From the NCBI GenBank assembly GCA_910583725.1, contig CAJTXZ010000011.1, positions 1 through 64,000 of the forward strand: a stretch of DNA of 64,000 bases, written 5' to 3'. Both the position numbers and the translations under genes were made by a program. This DNA is from an uncultured Vampirovibrio sp. (lineage in GTDB: Bacteria > Cyanobacteriota > Vampirovibrionia > Gastranaerophilales > Gastranaerophilaceae). The notes below the pieces were generated by a model. That model was not told where the DNA came from. It saw only the letters and a program-made list of their open reading frames with translations, and ran no database searches. Below are positions 1 through 8,626 of this stretch, piece by piece (within the stretch, counting starts at the first letter, position 1; every line of letters begins with the position of its first letter).

Positions 1-105
1 TTCCATGAAAATATAATAAACTAACCCTTGTGTACATTACCCAAACGGGTAATATTGTTTTGTGGGATATGAGAGTGTTGTGCAATTTATATATCATACA
101 TAAAC

Positions 106-134
106 CTAAAGAGCTTACATTGTAAGCTCTTTAG
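106..134 (-). terminator. Hairpin terminator of nrdJ
   Basis: A perfect 13-bp stem (CTAAAGAGCTTAC / GTAAGCTCTTTAG) with a 3-nt loop lies 26 nt past the nrdJ stop. The following T-tract on the minus strand is short, so termination may be partial. The remaining bases 1-105 show nothing recognisable. Confidence 0.6.
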
Positions 135-159
135 AAATATTCTTCTGGAATTTGTAAAA

Positions 160-2217
160 TTATGAACAGCCGGAATACCCGCAGTTTAGGCATATAAAAC
201 ATCCTTCTGCCATTTTAATTGAATTACCGCATTCAGGACAAACAACAGTCTTTATCTCAACACCATTTTCATCTATTTCGGTTTTTTCAATTTTTAATTC
301 CCGGTGTTCCTTTTCTTCCTTAACTGTTTCATCTGGTTTTACCGGTGTTCCTTCTTCTTTGACCTCTGTTTTTTTAGCATCCTTTTTTGCTTCTAAAAGC
401 ATAGGCTGGGAAAATCTTGAATTATTTCTATAAACTGTTATGCCCTTTAGGCCCGCTTTGTATGCAAGAATGTATGCCTGAGCAACGTCATCCAAAGTGG
501 CATCTTCTTCAAAGTTAATTGTTTTCGAAACAGCATTATCTGTATGAAGTTGGAATGCAGCCTGCATTAATACATGAGATTTTGGGGAGATATCATGTGC
601 TGTTACAAATGTTTCTTTTGTCTTTTCATCAAGGCCGTCAATATGAGCCACAGAACCAGATTTGGCAATTTGTTCCATCAGAGCTTCGCTGTAAAAACCA
701 TGTTCAATTGCATAATTTTTAAATATAGGATTGACCTCATACATTTCTGTATTATCCATAATATTTCTTTTAAATACAAGACCAAACAAGGGTTCTACAC
801 CGCCTGATGCCCCAGCTATCATTGAAATAGTGCCAGTAGGCGCAATGCAGGTTGTAGTTGCATTTCTAATTCCGTAGTTTGAAATATCTTTATCAAGCTG
901 AGCCCACATTTCATCTGTGATTGTGCCTGCTTGTTTCCCTTTATATTTTCCTGAAAGATAATTGCCTCTATCATAAACGGAACCCGGGAAATTACCAAAT
1001 TTACCGCGTTTTTTTGCAAGTTCAATACTTTCAACCTTTGAGTGATAGTCGATAAATTCCATTACCTGCTTACCCAACAAACAGCCCTTTTCTGAATTAT
1101 AGGATATGCCCATTTTCATAAGCATATCAGCCCATCCCATAACGCCAAGGCCGATTTTTCTGTTTGCCTGAACCATTTCGGCAATTCTTGGAAGCGGATA
1201 ATTATTTGCTGCAATTACATTATCAAGGAAATGAATTGCAAGTCTTGTAACTTCTTTTAGCCTTTCCCAGTTTATATAATTCTTGCCGTCAGCGCCTTCT
1301 TCCACCATTCTGCTTAGATTTATAGAGCCAAGGTTGCATGCTTCGTATGATAAAAGAGGAACTTCACCGCAAGGGTTTGTTGATTCAATATCGCCAACCA
1401 ATGGTGTTGGATTGTCTTTATTCATTTTGTCAATAAATATTACACCAGGCTCGCCAGATGACCATGCGCCCTTCACAATTAAATCAAAAATTTCTTTAGC
1501 TTTTAATTTGTTAACAGGCTGTCTTGTGTTTGGGTGAATCAGTTCATAATAATCATCTCTTTCAAGAGCTTCCATAAATTTATCCGTGATTGCAACGGAT
1601 ATGTTAAAATTATTAAGTTTTGTTAAATCACTTTTACAATTAATAAATTCTAAAATATCGGGATGGTCAACCCTTAAAATGCCCATATTGGCACCCCGTC
1701 TTGTCCCGCCTTGTTTTACAGCTTCGGTCGCAGCATTAAATACTTCCATAAAGCTTACGGGGCCTGAAGATACACCCATTGTAGAGTGAACAACATCGTT
1801 TTTCGGTCTCAACTTTGAAAAAGAAAAACCTGTGCCGCCGCCTGATTTGTGAATGAGTGCAGTATTCTTAATTGTTTCAAAAATACCTTCAAGACTATCT
1901 TCAACAGGAAGCACAAAGCAAGCACTTAATTGTCCGAGTTCGCGCCCTGCATTCATTAATGTAGGTGAATTTGGCATAAAGTAGCGGTTTGCAATCATAT
2001 CATAAAATTTTTTCTTTGTTTTATTGATTTCATCTTCGCTTGTGCCAAATGTTTTATCTGCTTCTGCAATTGTATAAGCAACTCTTTCAAAAAGTTCACG
2101 CGGAGTTTCTGTTGGCATGCCGTTTATGTCTTTTTTTAGATATCTTTTTTCTAATACCTTTTTTGCATTCTCCGATAGCTTCACTTCGCAGTTTTCGTTT
2201 TCCATTAGAGTATTCAC
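160..2217 (-). CDS. nrdJ: Adenosylcobalamin-dependent (class II) ribonucleotide reductase
   Basis: Reduces ribonucleotides to deoxyribonucleotides for DNA synthesis, using adenosylcobalamin to generate a thiyl radical in the cytoplasm. The 685-residue protein shows the class II core: the redox cysteine in LSACF (C100), the active-site loop NPCGE (N281, radical C283, E285), a second redox cysteine in TTTCIAPTGT (C457), and a C-terminal cysteine-rich tail with CPECG, CFICLNCG and GYSGC, a zinc-ribbon-like re-reduction arm. No N-terminal ATP-cone is evident, so overall allosteric on/off control is probably absent. A GTG start is chosen because AGGAGGT sits 5 nt upstream; an in-frame ATG four codons later is the alternative. 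A class II enzyme needs B12 but works with or without oxygen. Identification is secure from the motifs. Confidence 0.96.
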   Translation of the reverse strand: MNTLMENENCEVKLSENAKKVLEKRYLKKDINGMPTETPRELFERVAYTIAEADKTFGTSEDEINKTKKKFYDMIANRYFMPNSPTLMNAGRELGQLSACFVLPVEDSLEGIFETIKNTALIHKSGGGTGFSFSKLRPKNDVVHSTMGVSSGPVSFMEVFNAATEAVKQGGTRRGANMGILRVDHPDILEFINCKSDLTKLNNFNISVAITDKFMEALERDDYYELIHPNTRQPVNKLKAKEIFDLIVKGAWSSGEPGVIFIDKMNKDNPTPLVGDIESTNPCGEVPLLSYEACNLGSINLSRMVEEGADGKNYINWERLKEVTRLAIHFLDNVIAANNYPLPRIAEMVQANRKIGLGVMGWADMLMKMGISYNSEKGCLLGKQVMEFIDYHSKVESIELAKKRGKFGNFPGSVYDRGNYLSGKYKGKQAGTITDEMWAQLDKDISNYGIRNATTTCIAPTGTISMIAGASGGVEPLFGLVFKRNIMDNTEMYEVNPIFKNYAIEHGFYSEALMEQIAKSGSVAHIDGLDEKTKETFVTAHDISPKSHVLMQAAFQLHTDNAVSKTINFEEDATLDDVAQAYILAYKAGLKGITVYRNNSRFSQPMLLEAKKDAKKTEVKEEGTPVKPDETVKEEKEHRELKIEKTEIDENGVEIKTVVCPECGNSIKMAEGCFICLNCGYSGCS

Positions 2218-2449
2218 TCCATACCTCCTGATTGTAATTAAAATAAGTAATTATACGACATTATAACAAAAACGAATCAGAAATTGAATTTAAAAATTAT
2301 ATTGTAAAGAATATTAATAAAGACATAAGATTGTTAAAATCGGCTAGACATCATGGTTTTCAAGATAATATAAAAATATATCCAGCCCAAAAATTAAAAT
2401 ACTTGTAGAATATTTTTGTAGGAGTTTTGGGTAATAAATTTAAACTATA

Positions 2450-2992
2450 ATGAATATAATTTATTTCAATGCAGAAAAGTTATACAGACTTTCTTATGAT
2501 TATTTTTATTATGAAAATAATTTCAGACTTGCAGAAAAATATGCAAATGCTGCATTAAAGTACGATAAGCGTCATATTAAAACCATGCTTTTAAAAGCAA
2601 ACATCTTACTAGCTAAAGATGATACAGATGGCGCAGTCAGAATACTTCAAAAAGCATTAAAGTTTGATTCTAAAAACAGTCAATGCCTGTATCTTTTTGC
2701 AAAAGCATACAGTATAAAAGCCGAGTATCAGTCTGCAATCAAAATGCTGGATAATATCTTTAAGCTTGAAATAAAAGATACAGATTTTTTATCCGATTGT
2801 TACGAATTAAAAATAAGTGTTTTAATCGCACTGAAAAAATATAAAATGGCGGAAAGAATCCTGAAAACTTTAAACAACAGGCTTTCTACCGATGATATTT
2901 TTTATCTTGAAGAAAATTTTTATAAAACCGTACAAAATATAAGTTATGTTAATAAAGATATTAATAAAAGAATTTTACATGTAAACTTTTAA
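2450..2992 (+). CDS. TPR-repeat protein
   Basis: A 180-residue soluble protein made almost entirely of helical tetratricopeptide-like repeats (roughly residues 12-130; typical positions are seen in AEKYANAALKYD and AVRILQKALKFD). No signal peptide or membrane segment is visible. TPR arrays usually bind other proteins, but nothing here names a partner. It stands alone between nrdJ (divergent) and the pilin-like gene downstream. There is no clear Shine-Dalgarno before the ATG, and TATAAT overlaps the start codon, so the true start could be slightly later. The specific role is unknown. Confidence 0.7.
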   Translation: MNIIYFNAEKLYRLSYDYFYYENNFRLAEKYANAALKYDKRHIKTMLLKANILLAKDDTDGAVRILQKALKFDSKNSQCLYLFAKAYSIKAEYQSAIKMLDNIFKLEIKDTDFLSDCYELKISVLIALKKYKMAERILKTLNNRLSTDDIFYLEENFYKTVQNISYVNKDINKRILHVNF

Positions 2993-3085
2993 GACACAAC
3001 ATTTACATGCTTTTAAATTGTAAAAAAATATGGTTTAATAAAAGAGAGAAGATTACTAGTTTTAAGTTGTGAGATTTTAGAAATT

Positions 3086-3901
3086 ATGAAAAAAGGTTTT
3101 ACTCTTGTCGAAGTTTTTTTGACATTAGGCATTATTGGAATAATTGCAGCAATGACAATTCCAACTATGATGCATGTTATAGCCAAAAAGGCTACTATAG
3201 AGCAACTAAAAAAATCTGCAGCCACACTCAACACGGCCATTTATAATGCAACAATTACAAATGGTGAAGTTTCAACGTGGAGTTGGCAGAAAGATGATAG
3301 TATTTTAGACATAATGCAAAATATCATTTCTCCAAGACTGAATGTTGGATATTTGTGCATTGGAGACGTTGGCCATGTTAGCAGGCAATGCAGATATACA
3401 ATAGAAGGCATTGATGGCAATGAAGCAGAAGTCATGAATGATTTTGACATCAAAACCAGAGTTGTTTTGAATGACGGTTCATTAATAGCCTTCGCTGCTG
3501 GCTTTAGCGAAGAAACTGCGGGTGGCGCAACAGGCGGTTCAGGCACCGCAGGCACCGGAGGCACCGGAGGCTCAAGCGGCTCTGCTGGCGGTGATGATGA
3601 AAAAAAACCAACCAGCCCCTGCACCTGGGGTGCCGATAGCCAGACAATATGCGGCATATTTATGATTGATGTAAATGGAAGCGAGAGGCCAAATGTTATT
3701 GGAAGAGACGTATTCTTCTATGCGCTTCATTTAAACGGAGCCGTGCTTCCTTATGGTGCAAATCAGCCTCAGGAATTCATTGATACTAATTGTGCAAAAG
3801 AGGCCGATGGTGTTAGTGGCAAAACATGTGCTGCCAAGCTTGTTAATGGCGGATGGGATGTTTGCTATACATGTGAAAAACCTTATCCTGTATTATTTTA
3901 A
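3086..3901 (+). CDS. Type IV pilin-like / type II secretion pseudopilin-like protein
   Basis: The N-terminus MKKGFTLVEVFLTLGI is a canonical class III prepilin signal: a short basic leader, Gly4 before the cleavage site, Phe5, Glu9, then a hydrophobic helix to about residue 30. Such proteins are processed by a prepilin peptidase and assembled into pili or pseudopili. After about 145 residues there is an unusual Gly/Ser/Thr linker (about residues 146-170), encoded by near-identical 9-nt units, followed by a cysteine-containing C-terminal domain of about 95 residues. The cysteines may form disulfides outside the membrane. The Tad genes at 8.6-15.4 kb are a different pilus type, so this protein probably serves another machine. 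Family call is sure; role is not. Confidence 0.82.
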   Translation: MKKGFTLVEVFLTLGIIGIIAAMTIPTMMHVIAKKATIEQLKKSAATLNTAIYNATITNGEVSTWSWQKDDSILDIMQNIISPRLNVGYLCIGDVGHVSRQCRYTIEGIDGNEAEVMNDFDIKTRVVLNDGSLIAFAAGFSEETAGGATGGSGTAGTGGTGGSSGSAGGDDEKKPTSPCTWGADSQTICGIFMIDVNGSERPNVIGRDVFFYALHLNGAVLPYGANQPQEFIDTNCAKEADGVSGKTCAAKLVNGGWDVCYTCEKPYPVLF

Positions 3902-3910
3902 CCATATCTA

Positions 3911-3939
3911 TATTTCATAAAATATTTTTGTGGTATTCT
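3911..3939 (+). promoter_or_regulatory. Putative extended -10 promoter for nrnA (leaderless)
   Basis: TGG-TATTCT (-10 at 3934-3939, with upstream TG) ends 7 nt before the nrnA ATG at 3947. A TATTTC hexamer 17 nt earlier is a poor -35. Transcription would begin at or next to the start codon, and no Shine-Dalgarno is present. Confidence 0.35.
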
Positions 3940-3946
3940 CTAATTA

Positions 3947-4915
3947 ATGAAGAATGACGTAGTTGAACATATATTTAACCAAATAGAAAAAGCAAAAAAG
4001 ATACTTATAGTGTCCCACGTTAATCCTGACGGGGACACTTTGGGTTCAATGTGTGCCTTAAAACTTTATATAGGTGAAAAAGCCGATACCTTGATACAGA
4101 CGCCGAATGGCGCACCTGAAACATATAAATTTTTGCCTGAAATAAATCAAAGTAAAAATTTAAATAATGTGGAAAATATTTATGACCTTGTGATTTGCAT
4201 GGATGTTGCTGCAATTGATAGAATTGTGCAGAAGGCAAGATACATTTTTGACAGCGCCATGATGACAATAAATATTGACCACCACAAAACAAATAACGGT
4301 TATGCTAAAATTAACTGGATAATGCCAGGTGTTTCAAGCGCAGGCGAGGTTTTGTATAATCTGTTTAAAATGCAGAATATTAAAATTACAAAAGAGATAG
4401 CCGAATGTTTATATGTTTCAATTTTAACTGACACTGGGGCTTTCAGATATGAAAATACAAGCCCTGAAACCCTAAATGTTGCTGCTGAGCTTATAAAAGC
4501 CGGAGCAGATAGTGCGGATTTAACAAAAAAATGTTACAACAATAAACCAAAAAATATGATTTTGTTTCAGGCTGCAATAATTTCAAAAACGCAGTTTATG
4601 CTTAATAACAGAATAGCGATAGCGTCTATATCGCATGAAGACTTAAACAGGTTTAATGCAAATAATGAGTTTACCGAAGGAATTGCAGAAACCCTAAGAA
4701 CCATAAAAACGGTTGAAGTTTCTGCAGTTTTAAAAGAAGGTGAAAATCAAACCACTAAAGCTAGTCTAAGAAGCGATAATGTAGATGTTTGTGAAATTGT
4801 TAAAAAATTTAACGGAGGAGGACACATCCATGCGGCCGGCTGCACAATCAAGAAGCCTCTTAAAATAGCCAAAGAGCTGCTTGCATGTGAAATAGAAAAA
4901 TGTTTAGACTTATAA
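3947..4915 (+). CDS. nrnA: DHH/DHHA1 phosphoesterase, NrnA-like oligoribonuclease / pAp phosphatase
   Basis: Cytoplasmic manganese enzyme of the DHH superfamily; family members degrade nanoRNAs and c-di-nucleotide linear products, and many hydrolyse pAp to AMP. The 322-residue protein carries the full set of motifs: SHVNPDGD (H24, D28, D30), ICMDVA (D86), NIDHHKTN (D111-H112-H113) and the DHHA1 substrate-binding loop GGGHIHAAGC near residues 290-299. It overlaps the downstream membrane gene by 16 nt, so the two are co-transcribed. In an organism carrying GGDEF and HD-GYP proteins it could clear pGpG, but that is inference. Start chosen at the first ATG, which lies just after a -10-like hexamer. 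Confidence 0.92.
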   Translation: MKNDVVEHIFNQIEKAKKILIVSHVNPDGDTLGSMCALKLYIGEKADTLIQTPNGAPETYKFLPEINQSKNLNNVENIYDLVICMDVAAIDRIVQKARYIFDSAMMTINIDHHKTNNGYAKINWIMPGVSSAGEVLYNLFKMQNIKITKEIAECLYVSILTDTGAFRYENTSPETLNVAAELIKAGADSADLTKKCYNNKPKNMILFQAAIISKTQFMLNNRIAIASISHEDLNRFNANNEFTEGIAETLRTIKTVEVSAVLKEGENQTTKASLRSDNVDVCEIVKKFNGGGHIHAAGCTIKKPLKIAKELLACEIEKCLDL

Positions 4916-5754
4916 AAGAATATTTTTTAAATCTTGTGGATAGCATTATCCATGAAGATTTTCCGAACGCTGCTGCTGAAATGGCGTATATGCTTGTAAT
5001 AGGCATTTTTCCTTTTATGCTGTTTCTAACAGCTGTTTTTGGCTGGCTCGGAAAAAATTTTTTTATGGGTAAATTGCTTTCCGCCCTCTCTGCTGTGGCT
5101 CCATCTGATGTAATAAATATGTTAAGAACCGTCTTAAAAGAAGTCACACTGTTTCAAAATGGCGGAATTGTTGGAATAGTGGGTTTTTTTGTAACACTAT
5201 TTCTTGTGTCAAATGCTATAGCTGTCATAATAAAAGGCTTAAACCGTGCCAATAAGATTCAGGAAAACAGGTCATTTATCCATGTTAGATTATTGTCTAT
5301 AATTATGGTTTTAGTGAATACTTTTTTTCTTTTTATATCAATAAACCTCATTATATTTGGCAAAGTAATTTTATATTTAATATCCGCATACATACATCTT
5401 CCTGAACAGTTTGTGAATACTATATTGATTTTAAGATGGCCTGTTGCCTTTATGATGCTTTTTATTCTTGCAATGATTAACTATTATGTTCTCCCAGCAA
5501 GAGATTTTTCTCTTAAAAGAAAAAGCATTGTGCCTGGTGCATTGTTTTTTTGTATATTTTGGCTGCTTGGAAGCTGGCTGTTTTCTTTGTATGTAAATGA
5601 GCTTGGAACCTACAATAAGGTTTACGGAACAATTGGAACGTTCGCTATTTTGATGGTTTGGCTTTATTATACATCCATAATAATGCTGATTGGCGGAGAG
5701 ATAAATAATCAAACCCTTGATAAATTAACTAAAAAGAATAAAGAAAAACCATAA
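4900..5754 (+). CDS. YihY/BrkB-family inner membrane protein
   Basis: A 284-residue polytopic membrane protein with about six hydrophobic segments (near residues 28-50, 88-110, 128-155, 172-198, 210-235 and 245-268). It matches the YihY/virulence-factor BrkB family, once mislabelled RNase BN. Diagnostic features are AAEMAYMLVIGIFPFMLFL near the N-terminus and the GTYNKVYGTIGTFAILMVWL stretch near the C-terminus. The function of the family is not settled; transport has been suggested. It overlaps nrnA by 16 nt, suggesting translational coupling. Confidence 0.88.
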   Translation: MFRLIKEYFLNLVDSIIHEDFPNAAAEMAYMLVIGIFPFMLFLTAVFGWLGKNFFMGKLLSALSAVAPSDVINMLRTVLKEVTLFQNGGIVGIVGFFVTLFLVSNAIAVIIKGLNRANKIQENRSFIHVRLLSIIMVLVNTFFLFISINLIIFGKVILYLISAYIHLPEQFVNTILILRWPVAFMMLFILAMINYYVLPARDFSLKRKSIVPGALFFCIFWLLGSWLFSLYVNELGTYNKVYGTIGTFAILMVWLYYTSIIMLIGGEINNQTLDKLTKKNKEKP

Positions 5755-5785
5755 GTATAAATAGCTGTTCTATAATACATGCATC

Positions 5786-5814
5786 TTTACAAAATTTAAA
5801 AACTGTCATAAAAT
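5786..5814 (+). promoter_or_regulatory. Sigma-70-type promoter for the yhaM operon (leaderless)
   Basis: TTTACA (5786-5791), a 17-nt spacer and TAAAAT (5809-5814) are followed by ATG at 5821, only 6 nt after the -10. The transcript would start at or next to the start codon. No Shine-Dalgarno is visible. Confidence 0.5.
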
Positions 5815-5820
5815 TGTTGA

Positions 5821-6657
5821 ATGCTAGACCTAAATGCAAATTATGAAGTAATGGGATATAGTGTGGGCGATACAAAAGCCGGCACTAAAATGGGTAAACT
5901 TCAATTAAGAAATCTTAACGAAAATTCAACCCTAAACTGTATCTTATGGGAAGAAACCCTAAACCGCCTTAGCCCTAAATTGTTTAGAACCGGAAATGTC
6001 GTAAAAATTACCGGCGCAAGTTTTAATGAAAAATTTAACAACTGCCTTGTAAGCAATATGGAGCTTATTGAAGAGGCTGTTCTTGGCTTAGATGAAGACA
6101 CAAGGGAAAATCTGTTTAAAGATATCCTAAAAACAATTGATGACTTTAAAAATGAAGATTTAAAAGCATTTGTCCGCGATGTATGGACTAAAAATGAAGA
6201 ATTAATCAAAATTTCACCTGCTGCAAAGCTTATGCACCATAATTATCTTGGCGGGTTAATACAACATATTTATGAATGCTTGCAGTTTGCAGAGTGCATT
6301 TTTCCTAATATGCACAAGAAAATCAATAAGGATATTCTTCTTGCAGCCTGCATTTTACATGATATAGGCAAGATTTTTGAATATAAAATTGATTTTGAAA
6401 CCGGTTTTGTTGAATACAACGAGGAATTCAAAAAAGATTGGATTAGCCACTCTCAATACGGTTATTCCTTGTGTATGGCAAATAATCAAATGCAGATAGC
6501 AAAAATGATAGCAGCTCATCATGGCAGAAGTGATTGGGGTGCTATGATTGATTTAGGCGAGAAAGATTTAGAAAATTATTATTATATAGTACACCACATA
6601 GATGATTTATCTGCCAAATTTGGAAAAATCTACATAAGCGACCTAAAAAAAGTTTAG
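5821..6657 (+). CDS. yhaM: YhaM-like 3'-5' exoribonuclease (OB-fold + HD domain)
   Basis: A 278-residue cytoplasmic protein with the YhaM layout: an N-terminal OB-fold nucleic-acid-binding domain (about residues 8-85), a linker, and an HD metal-dependent hydrolase domain (about 135-275). HD ligands are visible in GLIQHIYECL (H149), ILHDIGKI (H180-D181), WISHSQYG (H210) and AAHHGRSDWG (H233-H234). Family members degrade RNA and single-stranded DNA from the 3' end. The gene leads a short operon with a secreted orphan and pncC. Length is slightly below the usual ~310 residues. The domain call is confident; substrate preference is inferred. Confidence 0.85.
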   Translation: MLDLNANYEVMGYSVGDTKAGTKMGKLQLRNLNENSTLNCILWEETLNRLSPKLFRTGNVVKITGASFNEKFNNCLVSNMELIEEAVLGLDEDTRENLFKDILKTIDDFKNEDLKAFVRDVWTKNEELIKISPAAKLMHHNYLGGLIQHIYECLQFAECIFPNMHKKINKDILLAACILHDIGKIFEYKIDFETGFVEYNEEFKKDWISHSQYGYSLCMANNQMQIAKMIAAHHGRSDWGAMIDLGEKDLENYYYIVHHIDDLSAKFGKIYISDLKKV

Positions 6658-6671
6658 AGGAATTTTATATT

Positions 6672-7358
6672 ATGAAAAAAATTGCAATTTTATTGGCAAT
6701 GTTATTTGCCTTCTTAATGATACAAAATGTTGAGGCATATCAAATAAAAGCCGATGCCCAAACAAAAAGAATACCTGCAGGCACAAAACTGGAACTTGAA
6801 GCAGTAAACACTGTTACGACTGAAACCCTTGATGCTGGCGATATGTTCAGTGCTTATCTTACAAAGGATGTTTATATTGATGGCTCTGTAATACTTCCAA
6901 AAGGCACAATTATTCGAGGAAGCTCTGCCAGTATCACAAGACCTAAAATGCTCTCTCGTGCCGCTGTATTATATTTAAATTTTGATCATATTGTAGCCCC
7001 GAATGGCAAACAAATACCTCTTAAAGCAGGAATTAATTCATCTTTCAGATTAACAGAAGATGGCGGTATTGATGGCGGCGGCGGTTATGGTGAAGCACTT
7101 GCTGATAACGTAAGCAAATCAGGTGAAATTATTAGAAAATCAGCTCATTGGGGTGTAAAATCCGGCGAAGATTTATTTACAGGCGGTAAATACCTTGTAA
7201 CTCCGATAGCTGCAATCGGAGGAACCATCGCAGGCGCCGGCTATCTTGTTGGTGATAGCATAATAGACCTATTTAGAAAAGGCAAAGATGTAGTAATATT
7301 AAAAGGGCAAAGATTTGGAATACTGCTTATTGAGCCTATAGACATCCCTCTTTTCTAA
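6672..7358 (+). CDS. Secreted beta-rich orphan protein
   Basis: A 228-residue protein with a clear signal peptide (MKKIAILLAMLFAFLMIQNVEA, cleavage near residue 22). The mature part opens with IPAGTKLELEAVNTVTTETL, then GDMFSAYL, VILPKGTIIRGS and VAPNGKQIPL. This is a pattern of short strands and 'P-K-G-T' turns seen in envelope proteins that resemble the C-terminal part of TrbI/VirB10-like folds. A glycine-rich patch (GGIDGGGGYGE, near residue 140) and a weakly hydrophobic segment (about 178-195) follow. GAGGAA lies about 8 nt before the ATG. A second protein of like design sits at 52778. Function unknown. Confidence 0.7.
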   Translation: MKKIAILLAMLFAFLMIQNVEAYQIKADAQTKRIPAGTKLELEAVNTVTTETLDAGDMFSAYLTKDVYIDGSVILPKGTIIRGSSASITRPKMLSRAAVLYLNFDHIVAPNGKQIPLKAGINSSFRLTEDGGIDGGGGYGEALADNVSKSGEIIRKSAHWGVKSGEDLFTGGKYLVTPIAAIGGTIAGAGYLVGDSIIDLFRKGKDVVILKGQRFGILLIEPIDIPLF

Positions 7359-7374
7359 TGAATGGTTATTAACA

Positions 7375-7863
7375 ATGAAAAAATTTTTTAATGATATTAA
7401 AGAAATATTAATAAAAAATAATCTTAAAATATCAGCCGGCGAATCCTGTACTGGCGGGCAAATCAGCTCTTATATGACTGACATTGACGGTGCATCAAAT
7501 TTTTTAGAGCAAAGTTTTGTAACGTATGCCCCTGAAGCTAAACAAAAATTTCTAAATGTAAAAAAGAAAACTATTGATGAGTTTGGTGTTGTAAGCAAGG
7601 AAGTTGCACAAGAAATGGCAAAAGGACTCCTTGAATATGCAGATGTGGCCGTTTCAACCACGGGTTATGCAGGGCCCACAGGCGGTGATGAAAAAAATCC
7701 TCTTGGTACGGTTTATATCGGGCTCGGTTTAAAAAAGAACGGTCAAAATATTGTAAAATCTGTTAAATATATTTCAAAATACAAAACAAGATGTGAAATT
7801 AAAGAAGATTTTACAATGACTGCTTTTAAAGAATTGTTAACATTTCTTAATGAAAATATATAA
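7375..7863 (+). CDS. pncC: CinA C-terminal-type nicotinamide-nucleotide amidase
   Basis: Deamidates nicotinamide mononucleotide to nicotinate mononucleotide, recycling NMN released by NAD-dependent DNA ligase. The 162-residue protein is the stand-alone CinA C-terminal domain. It shows SAGESCTGG (residues 20-28, with the catalytic serine region), GVVSKEVA, and TTGYAGPTGG followed by GTVYIG. There is no N-terminal competence (COG1058) domain, which is normal for the short PncC form. It follows the secreted orphan by 16 nt in the yhaM operon. Confidence 0.92.
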   Translation: MKKFFNDIKEILIKNNLKISAGESCTGGQISSYMTDIDGASNFLEQSFVTYAPEAKQKFLNVKKKTIDEFGVVSKEVAQEMAKGLLEYADVAVSTTGYAGPTGGDEKNPLGTVYIGLGLKKNGQNIVKSVKYISKYKTRCEIKEDFTMTAFKELLTFLNENI

Positions 7864-7946
7864 AAGGTTTATTGTAATAGCAATTTTTTAAATTCAGTGG
7901 TTTTTTTATAAATAAAAGCACCATTAACCCTAAAAGGATATAATCC

Positions 7947-8402
7947 ATGCCGGTAATTTCAAATCCAGTAAACGCAATAACAAAACCGCTTGATATTAAG
8001 CAAAATAATACAGCAAAGCTTGCAGATACTTACTTGCAAACCTTGCCAAATTCTGTAATGTCATCCGAAACTGGTAATGATGAATTTATAAAAGAGCAGC
8101 AAAGTTTTACCGGTAATTTAAATGAAACTGGACAAACACAAGGGACAAGTGTTCTTGATAATCTAAAAATTTTAGGACTAAAAATAAAAAACAATACAAT
8201 GAATTTTGTCGCAAATGATAATACCGGCATTTTTAAGGGCATTGCAACTGGCGTGGTAGCAGGAAGCATAACCTACACGGCACTTTCTATTTTAAAACAT
8301 GCAAAAATGGCAAAATTTTTAGGTATAACAGCTACTATTGCAGGTTTAGCCGGACAAATATGGAATGCAAATAAAAATAATAGTTCTGATATCCAAGCCT
8401 GA
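7947..8402 (+). CDS. Orphan protein with low-complexity N-terminus and C-terminal hydrophobic segments
   Basis: A 151-residue protein with no recognised domain. Residues 1-50 are polar and rich in Asn, Thr and Ser, ending in QQSFTGNL (residues 51-58). That short (S/T)-F-x-(G/A) motif recurs near the N-termini of other orphans in this window (18589, 28419, 44030). Residues about 95-115 and 120-138 are hydrophobic and glycine/alanine-rich, possibly two membrane segments. AAAGGATA lies before the ATG and supports this start. Role unknown; a membrane or surface association is possible. Confidence 0.6.
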   Translation: MPVISNPVNAITKPLDIKQNNTAKLADTYLQTLPNSVMSSETGNDEFIKEQQSFTGNLNETGQTQGTSVLDNLKILGLKIKNNTMNFVANDNTGIFKGIATGVVAGSITYTALSILKHAKMAKFLGITATIAGLAGQIWNANKNNSSDIQA

Positions 8403-8626
8403 TGTTGTGTCCTGATGACATAAAATTTTAACAGGAATCTCAAGGCAGATAAGCCTTTATATATTATTACAGGTTTTTTGTGTTTTTAAATGCCTTTATC
8501 TGCGGTATTGTTTGGATATTAGATTAATAAATAAATATCTGGTTTAATTTTTCTTCAAATTACTTAATTATTTCCCTTGTAAACTAAAATATAGTAAAAT
8601 ATTTGTGTGGAATTGTATTGAATTTT

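Noticed and set aside
3241..3657. A 138-residue minus-strand Pro/Ala-rich frame inside the pilin-like gene
   Set aside because: It is the reverse strand of the Gly/Ser/Thr linker and its neighbours; the plus-strand frame has a clear prepilin signal.
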